Assembly: GCA_009746045.1 (NCBI GenBank)
Contig: RPFO01000184.1
Location: forward strand, 576,881 to 640,880
Source of the DNA: Mesostigma viride
Lineage: Eukaryota > Streptophyta > Mesostigmatophyceae > Mesostigmatales > Mesostigmataceae
Length of the DNA stretch: 64,000 nt
Direction of reading: 5' to 3'
Every line of letters starts with the position of its first letter. Position 1 is the stretch's first letter. The notes beneath the pieces are model-generated. The model was not told where the DNA came from and did no database searches. It saw nothing but the letters and a program-made list of their open reading frames with translations. Shown piece after piece: positions 19,442 to 29,649 of the stretch. The position numbers were made by a program, and so were the translations under genes.

Positions 19442-21161
19442 CTCGTCGTCTGTCCCAACTCAGTCCTCAAAAGAGGACTGAGTTGACCTTTTTCAACCGC
19501 GTGTAGCGACTAGGTGGGGGGTCCATCCCAAATGTTTTGATGTGGATCGAGGGTGTATTTGATGTCATTTTGCTGGAAAAAATACTGCGTTAGTGAAAAC
19601 TTGACCCAAACACCTGGAAATTACTCGGACATATGACACCCTCGGCGAATTTGCATTTTTCGGGATAAGAGCGAGTGGGGAAAATTTAATCAAATCATGG
19701 TGCACGTTAGAAAAATATAGGCATGTAAACAATATAGTTCTTGAAACGTGGCAAAAAACTGGGCTCAATTTGGCCACTGCCACTGCCTGAAACAATAAAA
19801 AAACTCTCAGTCCTCAGGAGAGGAATGGGGCTTTTGCTAACTTTGCTAGCATGTAAGTGCGGTCATACTACACACCACCGTGGCCACCAACCATCCCAAT
19901 CAACTCATTTCCCTTCAAGCGTAACAGGACAACACACTTGCATCATCATACTGCAGTTGTATCATACCTTATCATGTAGTGAGAGCCTATGCATGCACGT
20001 AGGGAATGGGCTTGGATACCTACCAACAAAGGGTTATGTGATAAGTGTCAACCACCAATATAATGGGTAGGTCAAGCATCTTTCCATTGTTTCTAACAAC
20101 TATAGATATGGCTATAACTGTTTTGCCTTGCCATGATGTGGCCAACATAGTTGCTGGCACATGATGGCAGTGGTTTGTCACCAAGACTTTTCACTCACCC
20201 GTATAAGCTTGAAAGCACCCTTGACGCAGCCCGTGGCCACACAATCATGCAGTATGAACGTAGCAAAAGAATAACTAACATCTATGAAGGTGTTTAAACC
20301 TGCACAGCTCCTAAAACCCTGCACAACTACACTGGGTTAAGGCAAATGCCTGCTAACATCATCTGAAAAGGGGGTTTTAGAGAGGGGCAGGCAACGGTCG
20401 AGAAAGAGCATCGAGACTTGAACCTGACAACGCCTGGCAAGCTTAAACTCATGTAAGAACATCAAGAAACGAAGAGGCAACGATAATCCGACTTTACCTG
20501 GCATGGCTGGCGTTACCTTGGCCCAGGCGGTGCCCGCAAAAGTGGCACTTTGCGGCACATAGACCATGACGTGACAGAGTGGTCGAAATCATCAAATCTA
20601 TACTGTCACTCAATTTATTCTAATACAATACATGTTTAAATGTAGAAAGAAACCTATCAGCCATTGAAATTGCGCCGGAAAGGAAGCGCAGTCATCAATT
20701 CCGTCGACCTGCCTTATAGCAGTTTTTTCCAGCAAGAACAGTGCCGACACCGGGTAAATCGCATCCCCGCGAGCTAAAAATTAGGATTTATCATCTATAG
20801 GACATTTAAAATCTATTTCCTGAGTTTGGACAGCTAACTCGTCCGCAAACGTAAACTGCATGCATGGGCGCGAGCCGCCATGGCTAGGTCGTGCATTTCC
20901 GGAACTCGCGTTTCACGTGGAAAAGTACCCTTACCACCTGTACTTTGACCGTACATTTAGCCGCTCATACCAAATCCAAAAAAATCCCAAAAATATGTCC
21001 AAGAAAGATCTTTTCACGTAGTATTTGAATAAATGTTGAGAGAATTTTTTTGTCAAACATTCTGACCGGGGCGAATTTTGTACAGAACCTCAAAACTCGG
21101 TCCTCAGGAGAGGACTGAGAAAAACTCAGTCCTCTCCAGAGGTAGTGGGACAGACGACGAG
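19442..21161. mobile_element. 1.72-kb non-autonomous DNA transposon with TTAA target duplication
   Basis: Perfect 16-bp terminal inverted repeats, CTCGTCGTCTGTCCCA (19442-19457) and its complement (21146-21161), are directly flanked by TTAA on both sides (19438-19441, 21162-21165). Subterminal palindromes built from ACTCAGTCCTC and GAGGACTGAGT sit just inside both ends. TTAA duplication is typical of piggyBac-type and some other transposases. No transposase is visible inside; frames at 19741-20070 (+) and 20337-20567 (-) have no recognisable family. I therefore call it a deletion derivative or MITE-like element. Confidence 0.82.
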
Positions 21162-21165
21162 TTAA

Positions 21166-21440
21166 TTCATTAGTTACTTAGTACGTTGTTTCTAATCCGG
21201 TGAATTGGCCACGGCACGGGCCAAACCATCCATGCAACCCATCATCAGGTCCGATACGCGGCATCCGGCCGGCCCTGACCACAAGGGGACCACCGCTCTC
21301 TACCGGCACGCAAGTACTGTCTCGTAGTATAGGAAAGCTAGGCCTCTATAGACCGACGGGAATTAACCCGCGACCATCCTCTGTGTGGCAGCAGAATGGC
21401 CAAAAACAACACGAGCCACGAGCCACGAGGTAGCCATGGC
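21166..21440. other. Spacer before ORF1-only element A
   Basis: No gene seen. The right part (from about 21400, ACGAGCCACGAGGTAGCCAT) is shared with the 5' flank of copy C at 26890-26945, so the 5' end of the element family lies within or before this stretch. Confidence 0.5.
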
Positions 21441-23382
21441 TGTCGGAGCTCATAACTTTCACGTTTGAGCACCGAATTCAGCTGTGAATATCACAATCGC
21501 TTCGTCTTTCTTAGACGCACATGCTGATATAATTTTCCGAAGCTATAACGCACTATACGATGAGCAAACGCCTCTCGACGCAACGCAGCCTGGCGGCTGC
21601 GCTCAGCAATGAAAATACGCCTGCAGCCCCGGCTGCAGCTTCGCCAACCGGCCAGACAGAAGGCAGCGGCGCCACTAGCCAAGCTCTAGTGGTCGCCCAT
21701 CCCCCTGCTGAGCCCGCATCGCCAGCAGCGTCGCCCGAACCCAAGCGCAGTCGCCCTGACGGGCTGCTGGACGAGTACGACTTTGACGCCAGCCAGCCCG
21801 GCTTTTTTGACAAGCTCACACCCGATCGCATCCTGGGCTACGTGTTTTTCGGGACGCATGCCTCTCTTATAGAACTATGCAAGCAGCTTTCCCACCAAGG
21901 TCGCCTTGTCAATGCCTTCCTCCAGAGGCGCCATTTCGGCAAGGACGTCCTCAACGCCCGCCGCCCCCACCTTCAGCAATTCGCCCTCTTTTCCCTCCTT
22001 GGACGCTCCATCGAGGAGCTTTGGCCCTCAAAGCCCCTCACCACCACCTTAACCGAAGCCTCCATCCGCTCACTCCTCAAGGAGGCCCTCGAGCAGCACG
22101 TGGCCCCCATCGCTGCAGATGTGGCGGCCATGGGCAGCACGTTGGCTGCCGAGCTCCCCCTCCTCTCCACCATTTCCACCGCCACCTCCACCCTCCTCGC
22201 CTCCTCCACCGCCGCCATCCCCTCCTCCGACTCCATCACCGCCCAGCTCCGCGACATCGACCAGCGCCTCAAGGATAATGCAATCGCTATCGAGGTCTTG
22301 CAGAACACAGCAGGCCTCACCGCCCAGGCAGTGAAGGACATTGCCGCCAAGCCAGCCTCGGCTGGCCTGGCCGGCGATGCTCCTCCCATCACGACCTGGG
22401 CGGACATGCTTAAGCAGCACACCACCTCCACCACCTCCGCCGTCGCAGCACAGCTCCAGCGGCAGACGCTTGACCTCCGCGAGGAGGCCGAGCTCGCCAA
22501 GCGCAGCCTTAACGTCATTGTCAAGAATCTCAAGATGGAGGAAGGTGAGAATTCCGAGAAGCTTGCGCGTGCTTTTGAGAGAGAAATCCTTGATCGCATG
22601 GGCCTTACTGGTGAGATCGAGCTGGCCGCCCACCGCCTTCCCCGCGCGCGGGGTAAGGCAGGGCCGCCCCCGCTCCTTCTCACCTTTAAGACCCCGGCGG
22701 ACAAGATTTCTTTTCTCAGACGCCGCAAGCGGCTCGAGAAGACTCTCTTCACCCTTGATGACGACCTGACCCTGGCGCAGCAACAACGGCGACGGGAGCT
22801 ATGGCCGACCTACCTCCAGCTCCGGCAGACCAAGGCGGGGCAGCCGGTGTACTGGAAGGGGGCGGCCATCTACGTCGGCCACAAGCCCTGGCAGGCGACC
22901 CCCGCGGCCCCAGCGACTCCAGGCGCCCCAGCTTAGGGGAATACAGCAGTAGTAGTGTAGAATAGATAGACCGTGGCCATGTACATGTACGCCTCCTAGA
23001 GGCCCTATCCCAGCTAAGCCACGCGCTTTATTTCATCATGTACATGTGTGCCTATGATGAGCCACACTCCAGACGATGCCTAGCCTTATTTAGTAATGTT
23101 GTGCCCATGCAGGGAGTCACTCCCTGCTGAGAAGCCATGCCATAGCTCTTGTATAGCCATGATGATCTTCCCCCTCACAGGCATGCTCCCCCCTTACCCG
23201 GGCATAGCGTGATAGACCATGAGGGTGCGGGTGCCCTGGTGCACCTAGAGCAAGTGTTGTTTACATTCCCACCCTTGCAGGAAGTAGCTTAGAATGTATT
23301 ATAGGCTCATATGCCCCTTCTCAGGGCTATGTGCTACATATACTCCCAACGGAGTTATGTTCCTAATTAATTAATTAATTAA
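21440..23382 (+). mobile_element. ORF1-only retroelement ('half-LINE'), copy A
   Basis: The leader (21440-21559), the intact ORF1 (21560-22936) and a 3' UTR of about 440 bp end at CTCCCAACGGAG (23343-23354) and a tail of AATT repeats (to 23382). The 3' UTR continues through segments shared with copies B, C and E. There is no endonuclease or RT frame, so mobilisation must be in trans. Mammalian HAL1 elements are a comparable known case of ORF1-only LINE derivatives. Confidence 0.8.
21560..22936 (+). CDS. LINE ORF1-type RNA-binding protein, intact, in an ORF1-only element
   Basis: 458 residues. An Ala/Pro-rich N-terminus (1-60) is followed by a leucine-rich helical region (about 75-160), a low-complexity Ser/Thr/Ala stretch (170-220), a helical segment likely to coil (about 225-325) and an RRM-like plus C-terminal domain (about 328-450). 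The last resembles LINE ORF1 proteins of the Transposase_22 kind: SLNVIVKNLKMEEGENSEKL, AHRLPRARGKAGPPPLLLTF, FLRRRKRL, LDDDLTLAQQQRRRELWP and AIYVGHKPW. Such proteins coat the element RNA and act as chaperones. No reverse transcriptase follows; the element ends at 23382. The ATG is preceded by a leader shared with copy C. An intact frame next to broken relatives suggests recent insertion. Confidence 0.82.
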   Translation: MSKRLSTQRSLAAALSNENTPAAPAAASPTGQTEGSGATSQALVVAHPPAEPASPAASPEPKRSRPDGLLDEYDFDASQPGFFDKLTPDRILGYVFFGTHASLIELCKQLSHQGRLVNAFLQRRHFGKDVLNARRPHLQQFALFSLLGRSIEELWPSKPLTTTLTEASIRSLLKEALEQHVAPIAADVAAMGSTLAAELPLLSTISTATSTLLASSTAAIPSSDSITAQLRDIDQRLKDNAIAIEVLQNTAGLTAQAVKDIAAKPASAGLAGDAPPITTWADMLKQHTTSTTSAVAAQLQRQTLDLREEAELAKRSLNVIVKNLKMEEGENSEKLARAFEREILDRMGLTGEIELAAHRLPRARGKAGPPPLLLTFKTPADKISFLRRRKRLEKTLFTLDDDLTLAQQQRRRELWPTYLQLRQTKAGQPVYWKGAAIYVGHKPWQATPAAPATPGAPA

Positions 23383-23984
23383 TCCTCTGTGATGCCTGGA
23401 TAGTGGTAGGAATTTTCCCTGTCTCTCGGGATAAGCACGGCCGTTAACTGTATTTGTAAATTATAATTAATTTACACGTAACTGCGTCACGTGAGCATGA
23501 GCTAGTCCTAAGGGAAATTAATTAATCTGGGATGGGTACGTGGATGGATGTACGTAGCTATGTCTAGTTCCAAGTTACATGCAACCTACCCCCGCCCACA
23601 CCCGTCATCATGGCCGAGCGTACAGTCGTCTTGGATTATTAGTCCAGATGACGCGGATCGGTTGCTATCTGCGACTCCAGACCTGGGCGAGTGAGTTGCG
23701 CCACTTGCCTTCGCGGGTGAAGTATCCACGTAGAAAAGTACCTCATCAGGTAAGTACTCCGTGGCATGCCTTCCCGTGGCATGCCTTCAGTGCATGTTCA
23801 CGCACTTACTTACTTACCCCTAGTTACTGGGTTGCGAGCACCACAGCCCGAATCGCTACGCATGCCAAAGTTAGTCACACGCGGAGGCCCCACCGACTCA
23901 GGGGTCGGTGGTGGCCTTCATTACTCCTGCCACCTATCAAAGAGACAACACCTATCTCTATACACGCCTTAAATTAATTCATTA
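23383..23984. other. Spacer between copy A and a hairpin-tail element
   Basis: No recognised feature. Short frames at 23579-23977 show no family resemblance. Confidence 0.5.
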
Positions 23985-24280
23985 ATTAAACACGTGCAGC
24001 CGTTGGGTAGTCACGGAGAACCTAAGTGCTCAGTTCAATCCCTGAGTGTGCACTGTCAACGGGTAGTAGGGGGGCAGAGACCCCCCCTTTCGCCACGTAG
24101 TACATGCAGGCACATGCCACAGGGTGCTCAATCGGCCCGACAGGCACATGCCACAGGGTGCTCAATCGGGACCCGTCTAACTAAATAATCCGGGGCATGC
24201 ATCCCCTGTGGCTGCAATTAAAATGTCCCGTGTGAGCATTGCATTGCTATGGAGACGTGAGCTAACAAGCAGTGTTAGGC
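23985..24280 (-). mobile_element. Hairpin-tail element copy
   Basis: Minus orientation: an ATTAATTAAA tail and a decayed hairpin (CAGCCGTTGGGTAG on the + strand) at the left, then the body shared with 17480-17790 (ACCTAAGTGCT, GCAGAGACCCCCCC, CAGGGTGCTCAATCGG, the last duplicated here, and CATTGCATTGC). Its far end adjoins ORF1 fragment B. Confidence 0.7.
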
Positions 24281-24930
24281 AAGTGAGAGCAAAATCCTTG
24301 ATCGCATGGGCCTTAGAACTTGGTGAGATCAAGCTGGTCGCCCACTGCCTTCCCCGCGCGCGAGGTAAGGCAGGGGCGCCCCCGCTTCTTCTCATCTTTC
24401 AATGAGAGCCCAGCGGACAAGATTTCGTTTCTCATGCAGACGCCGCAAGCGGCTCGAGAACACTCCCTTCACCGTGGACGACGACTTGACCCTGGCGCAG
24501 CAACAACGGCGACGAGAGCTATGGCCGACCTACCTCCAGCTCCTGCAGACCAAGGCGGGGCAGCCGGTGTACTGGAAGGGGGCGGCCATCTACGTCGGCC
24601 ACAACTTAGCGCCCTGGCACGCGACCTCCGCGACCATCACGGCCCCAGCGACTCCAGACGCCCCAGCTTAGGGGAATACAGCATGCAGTAGTAGTGTAGA
24701 ATAGTTAGCCCGTGGCCTTGTACATGCACGCCTACTACAGGCACTATACCAGCTGATGCCTAGAATTTGTAGTCATGTACATGTGTGCCAGCTATGATGT
24801 GCGGCACACGTACTCCAGATGATGCCTAGCTTTATTTAATTATATGTTGTGCCCATGCAGGGAGTTACTCTCTGCTGAGAAGCCATGCCCTAACTAGCCT
24901 TTGTATAGCCATGCTGATCTTTCACCCCAT
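24281..24930 (+). pseudogene. ORF1-only element, copy B (5' and 3' truncated)
   Basis: Matches the last third of ORF1 copy A (from the KILDRMGL equivalent) and the first ~250 bp of its 3' UTR. Small insertions such as CATG or TTAG duplicate local bases and shift the frame (24402-24671 keeps the C-terminal frame). It stops at 24930, where the tail of copy C begins. Confidence 0.8.
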
Positions 24931-26945
24931 TAATTATTAATTAGGAACATGACTCCGTTGGGAGTATATGTAGCACATAGCCCAGAGAAGGGGCATATGA
25001 GCCTATAATACATTCTCAAGCTACTTTTTGCAAGGGTGGGAATGTAAACAACACTTGCTCTAGGTGCACTAGGGCACCTGCACCACCCAGAGTCTCGGGC
25101 AACACCCAGCTAAGGGGAGCCCGTCATAGCGGTGGGGAAGATCAGCATAGCTATACAAGAGCTAGAGTGTGGCATCTCAACAGAGAGCAGCTCTCTGCAT
25201 GGGCACAACATAACTAGATAAAGCTAGGCATCATCTGGAGTGTGGCACATCATAGGCACACATGTACATGGCTAAATGAGACTCGTGAGTCAGCTGGTAA
25301 AGAGCCTGTAGGAGGCTTACATGTAGATGGCCACGGCCTATCTATTCTACACTACTATTGTTGTATTCCCCTAAGCTGGGGCGTCTGGAGTAGTTAATTG
25401 GGGCCGCGGGGGTCGCATGCCAGGGCTTGTGGCAGACGTAGATGGCCGCCCCCTTCCAGTACACCGGCTGCCCCGCCTTGGTCTGCAGGAGCTGGAGGTA
25501 GGTTGGCCATAGCTCCCGTCGCCGTTGTTGCTGCGCAAGGGTCAAGTCGTCGTCCACGGTGAAGGGAGTGTTCTCGAGCAGCTTGCGGCGTCTGAGAAAG
25601 GAAATCTTGTCCGCTGGGCTCTCAAAGATGAGAAGAAGCGGGGGCGCCCCTGCCTTACCCCGCGCGCGGGGAAGGCGGTGGGCGACCAGCTCGATCTCAC
25701 CAGTAAGGCCCATGCGACCAAGAATTTCTCTCTCAAATGCACGTGCAAGCTTCTCAGAATTCTCACCTTCCTCCATGTCGAAGTTCTTGACGATGACGTT
25801 GAGGCTGCGCTTGGCGAGCTCGGCCTCCTCGCGGAGGTCAAGCGTCTGCCGCTAGAGCTGGGCTGCGACGGCGGAGGTGGTGGAGGTGGTGTGCTGCTTA
25901 AGCATGTCCGCCCAGGTTGTGATGGGAGGAGCATCGCCGGCCAGGCCAGCAGAGGCTGGCTTGGCGGCAATGTCCTTCACCGCCTGGGCGGTGAGGCAGT
26001 GCGGTGTTCTGCAGGACCTCGATAGCGATGTCCTTGTCCTTAAAAGACGCTGGTCGATGTCGCGGAGCTGGGCGGTGATGGAGTCGGTGGAGGCGGAGGG
26101 GGGGGGGGGGGTGGAGGCGAGGAGGGTGGCGGTGGTGGTGGGGATGGTGGGGAGCTCAGCAGCCAGCGTGCGACCCACAGCTGTCACATCTGCAGCAATG
26201 GGCGTCACGTGCTGTGAGAGGGCGTCGTGGAGGTGGTGGAGGAAGGTTGATTCGGTAATGGGGGCGGGGTGTAGAAGGTCCTCGGCCGAGCGCTTAACGA
26301 GGGTAAAGAGAGCTGCGAGCTGAAGGCGGGGGCGAGACCAGCCGACCAGGTTGGTCAGAGAAGGGTCGTCAGATACGCGGTGAGAAAACCGGCCATCAGC
26401 TCCGTTGCGGAAAAAGTGGGTGTTGAGATGGAGTTGCTGGCACAGGGCCAGCAGTGAGGCATGTGACCCGTAAAACACGAGCTCCAGTATCTTGATGGGT
26501 GGCATGTTCGAAAAAGGCAGGCCTGTTGACGTCGAAGGTAGTAAAGAGCCTAGCAACGTCAAAATCACGCTCAGACCAGCCAGGTTCGCGTGGGCGACTG
26601 CGCTTTGGGTCAGGCGATGCAGAGGGAGAGGAAAGCCCGGGAGGGTTCGGGGCGACCACCAGTGCGCGACTAGTGTCACCAATGCCTTCCGGCCCGGATG
26701 GCAATTAGCTGCAGCCGGAGCTGCAGACGTATTTTCATTGCCGAGCGCAGCCGCTAGGCTGCGTTGCGTCGAGGAGCGTTTGCTCGTCATATCTTGCGTA
26801 ATAGCTTCGGAAAATTATATCAGCATGTGCGTCTTAGAAAGACGCGTCGATTGTGATATTCACGGCTAAATTCGGTGCTCAAACGTGAAAGTTATGAACT
26901 CCGCCGTCAGCCATGGCTACCTCATGGCTTGTGGCTTGTGGGGCA
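24931..26945 (-). mobile_element. ORF1-only element, copy C, near full length
   Basis: Minus orientation. The AATT-type tail and hairpin core (24953-24964) are at the left; the 3' UTR follows to 25375; ORF1 spans 25342-26790; a leader matching that of copy A reaches about 26945. ORF1 is interrupted by a TAG (25852-25854) in place of the Gln codon of AQLQRQ and by at least one frameshift near 26030. It also differs from copy A in the N-terminal third, so it is not a recent duplicate of A. Confidence 0.82.
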
Positions 26946-26949
26946 TATG

Positions 26950-27322
26950 GTTTTTAATATACACTGCTGGAGGTAGGTCGACCATGGCTCCCGTCGCCGT
27001 TGTTGCTGCGCCAGGGTCAAGTCGTCGTCCACGGTGAAGGGAGTGTTCTCGAGCCGCTTGCGGCGTCTGCATGAGAAACGAAATCTTGTCCGCTGGGCTC
27101 TCAAAGATGAGAAGAAACGGGGGCGCCCCTGCCTTACCCCGCGCGCGGGGAAGGCGGTGGGCGACCAGCTTAATCTCACCAAGAAGGCCCATGCGATCAA
27201 GGATTTTGCTCTCAAACGCACGTGCAAGCTTCTCGGAATTCTCACCTTCCTCCATGTCGAAGTTCTTGAGTATGACGTTGAGGCTGCGCTTGGCGAGCTC
27301 GGCCTCCTCGCGGAGGTCGAGT

Positions 27323-27354
<32 letters not shown>

Positions 27355-27375
27355 ACACCCCATGCCAGGTGCTTT
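26950..27375 (-). pseudogene. ORF1-only element, copy D fragment with a CAG repeat
   Basis: Minus-strand fragment covering the RRM-like region (KLDLREEAELAKRSLNV, EEGENSEKLARAFES) to about LAQQQRRRE, with a frameshift at the FLMQTPQAA position shared with copy B. A run of about ten CTG (CAG on the minus strand) at 27327-27354 encodes polyglutamine. It abuts the 5' leader of copy C. Confidence 0.75.
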
Positions 27376-27429
27376 CACCCCTGCTGCTGGAGCTGTGCTT
27401 TCACCCCATGCCAGGCCTTAATTGAGCTC

Positions 27430-27604
27430 TGAGACAGCATGGTGGTGCCGGTGCCCTTGGTGCACCCAGAGTAGACCTGTGGCAGTTTACGTTCCCCCAC
27501 CTGCAGGAAGTAGCCAAGATTGTATTAAAGGCCATATGCCCCTTCTCAGGGCTATGTGCTACATATGATCCCAACGGAGTTATGCCACTAATTAATTAAT
27601 TAAT
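27430..27604 (+). mobile_element. 3'-end-only copy E of the ORF1-only family
   Basis: Matches 23215-23382 of copy A, including CCCCTTCTCAGGGCTATGTG and TCCCAACGGAGTTATG, and ends in an AATT tail at 27604. Only the last ~175 bp are present, as expected for a strongly 5'-truncated insertion. Confidence 0.75.
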
Positions 27605-28796
27605 ACGCGATACGCCGAGGTTTTGCCGTATTGCCGTACTAGCTCACACTGGCGCATAGGCATGCCACGGAGTACTATGTTAATCTCATTAGATAAATAA
27701 TTACACAACAGACAAATATCGTCTGCATCATGCCCCAACCATATACTAAAACAGGCATTGCATATACTAAAACAGGTTGTCTCCTTGATATACAAAAACA
27801 GGCATTTATGAGGCAACCAGAACAGCGTGTGCTGTTTTTCTCACACTTGGATGCTAGAGTACAAGCGGCAAAGGCTAAGTGCAGCCTCTCCGCCACTTCT
27901 CTCTTCAACAGGCACATCAATGCAACCTCTCTACCCGCTGCGACTACCTCTCTGGACCCATGGTCCCACAGATTCTCACTTCACAGGCAACACTATATGG
28001 TGCACGTTTCAAAAGCTCAATGGGTACCTTGTAAGCTTCCTAAACCCCCCCCTTCTTCCCTCATCTGCACATATTTTACAAATCCCGCACTCAGCGCTAC
28101 CAAAATCACAAGCATTACCCCACTATCACCATCACATCATGATGCTTACATCTACGCCATGCAGCTAGCACTCTACTTCAATGATAATAAAAAGTGATCC
28201 CACCCCACACAAGCATGTATGCCCGCACGCTGCGCTATCCTGTAGTCCTATAAGGTTTGTCTACTTTCTACCATGACGTGCATGGCTATCAGAGCCAAGA
28301 TGGGTGGATGGGGAAGGCCTTCCCATGCCCCACAGCTTGTTGCGCCACCACCGCAGTTTATTACCCACTGCAGCTGTTGGTTCCCAGCTCAGCGTGCACA
28401 GAAGGCAAGAGAACACCTCTGGAATCTTGATCATGCTCTCAAGACCCAGCTCTTAGGAACATGTTCGTAAAACTGGGTTCTAGTGCCCATGCTCTTTGGC
28501 CCCGTGATCTTTGACCCGTGCTCTTTGGCTTTCAAAGCCCAGCCCCAGAGCCGGGCTCTCGGGATCTCAGCCCCCTGCACGATGGCCCGTGCTTGCACCA
28601 CCAGGCCCTGCTGCCTGAGCTCACTATTGCCCGGGCTCTTATGCCTGGACCCTTTTGCCTGGGCTCTCCATTGCCTGGACTCTAATGCCTGGGCTGTCTT
28701 ATGCCTGGCATTTCTTATGCCTAGGCCATTTTGCCTGGACCCTTTTGCCCGGGCTCTCTTATCAATGAGACAACCAGGCTCTTTAACGCCAGGCTG
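27605..28796. other. Downstream flank of the phosphodiesterase gene
   Basis: No gene supported. 28610-28770 contains degenerate tandem units of about 20-27 bp around TGCCTGGACCCTTTTGCC and GGGCTCTCTTATGCC. The 3' UTR of the minus-strand gene probably extends into the right part. Confidence 0.45.
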
Positions 28797-29649
28797 CTAG
28801 GGCGTGACGTGCCGGTCGCGCAGGCTCTCCCAGTACTTGATGTTGGACATCATCTCGTCCAGGACGGGCGCGGAGTCGGGGAATTGGCTCACCCACGCCT
28901 CGTACAAGGGGAGCGCGATGAAGGAGAAGAAGCCGAGCTGCATAGTCATAATAGATAGGGCGCATGCCATGAGGGCGTAACATCAGTATGATGAAGGAGA
29001 AGAAGCCGAGCTGGGGCAGGTGGTTGTTCTCGCAGCTCATGCGCCTACCCTGTCCCCATTGTGTGCGCATATGCTCCATTCCCCCCCCTTGTGTGAGCAT
29101 GTGCTCCATATGTTACTATGCTAGTATATTAGTAATGATACACCTGGCCCTTGGGCAGGTCGTTCTCGCGGTCCATGTGCACCCTCCCCATCAGGTGCGC
29201 ATGTGCTCTATCAACCACACCAGTGAAGTAGCAACATCTCTGTTACAATACTATACCTTGCCCTTGGGCAGGTCGTGGTTCTCGCGGCCCATGTATAACA
29301 TATGACATTCCACATTCACATTTCACTAGTAAAGCACGACACCACTATTGCTCGTTCCATGCCCAACCATACCTGGCTCTTGGGTAGGTCGTTGTTCTCG
29401 CGGTCCATGAACGGCGACACCTTGAACCCCTGCGCCTTCTCCTTGTCACCCTGCAGGTAGAACTCCTCGGTGATCGCGTCGGTCCACTTCTTGTGGATGG
29501 CCAGCTTCTTGGCTGAGTGGCCGATGTCGGCCACTTTGAGCGCGATCTGCATCAGCAGCAGCCGGTCGGTCTCGCTTTCGCGGCTGATCGGGTTTTCCTT
29601 GTCCTTGATGCGCTTCTTGAACAGCTCCACCAGCTCGAAGTGGCGCTTG
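28797..29649 (-). CDS. Phosphodiesterase exons 9 and 10: C-terminal half of the catalytic domain
   Basis: Exon 9 (29373-29649) encodes RHFELVELFKKR, LLMQIALKVADIGHSAKK with the second metal-binding Asp, and SPFMDRENNDLPKSQ. Exon 10 (28797-28937) adds LGFFSFIALPLYEAW and ends at TAG. The intron falls directly after the conserved Gln codon (CAG|GT). The invariant order Gln-x-Gly-Phe and PLYE-W matches known PDEs such as the PDE4 group. Confidence 0.9.
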
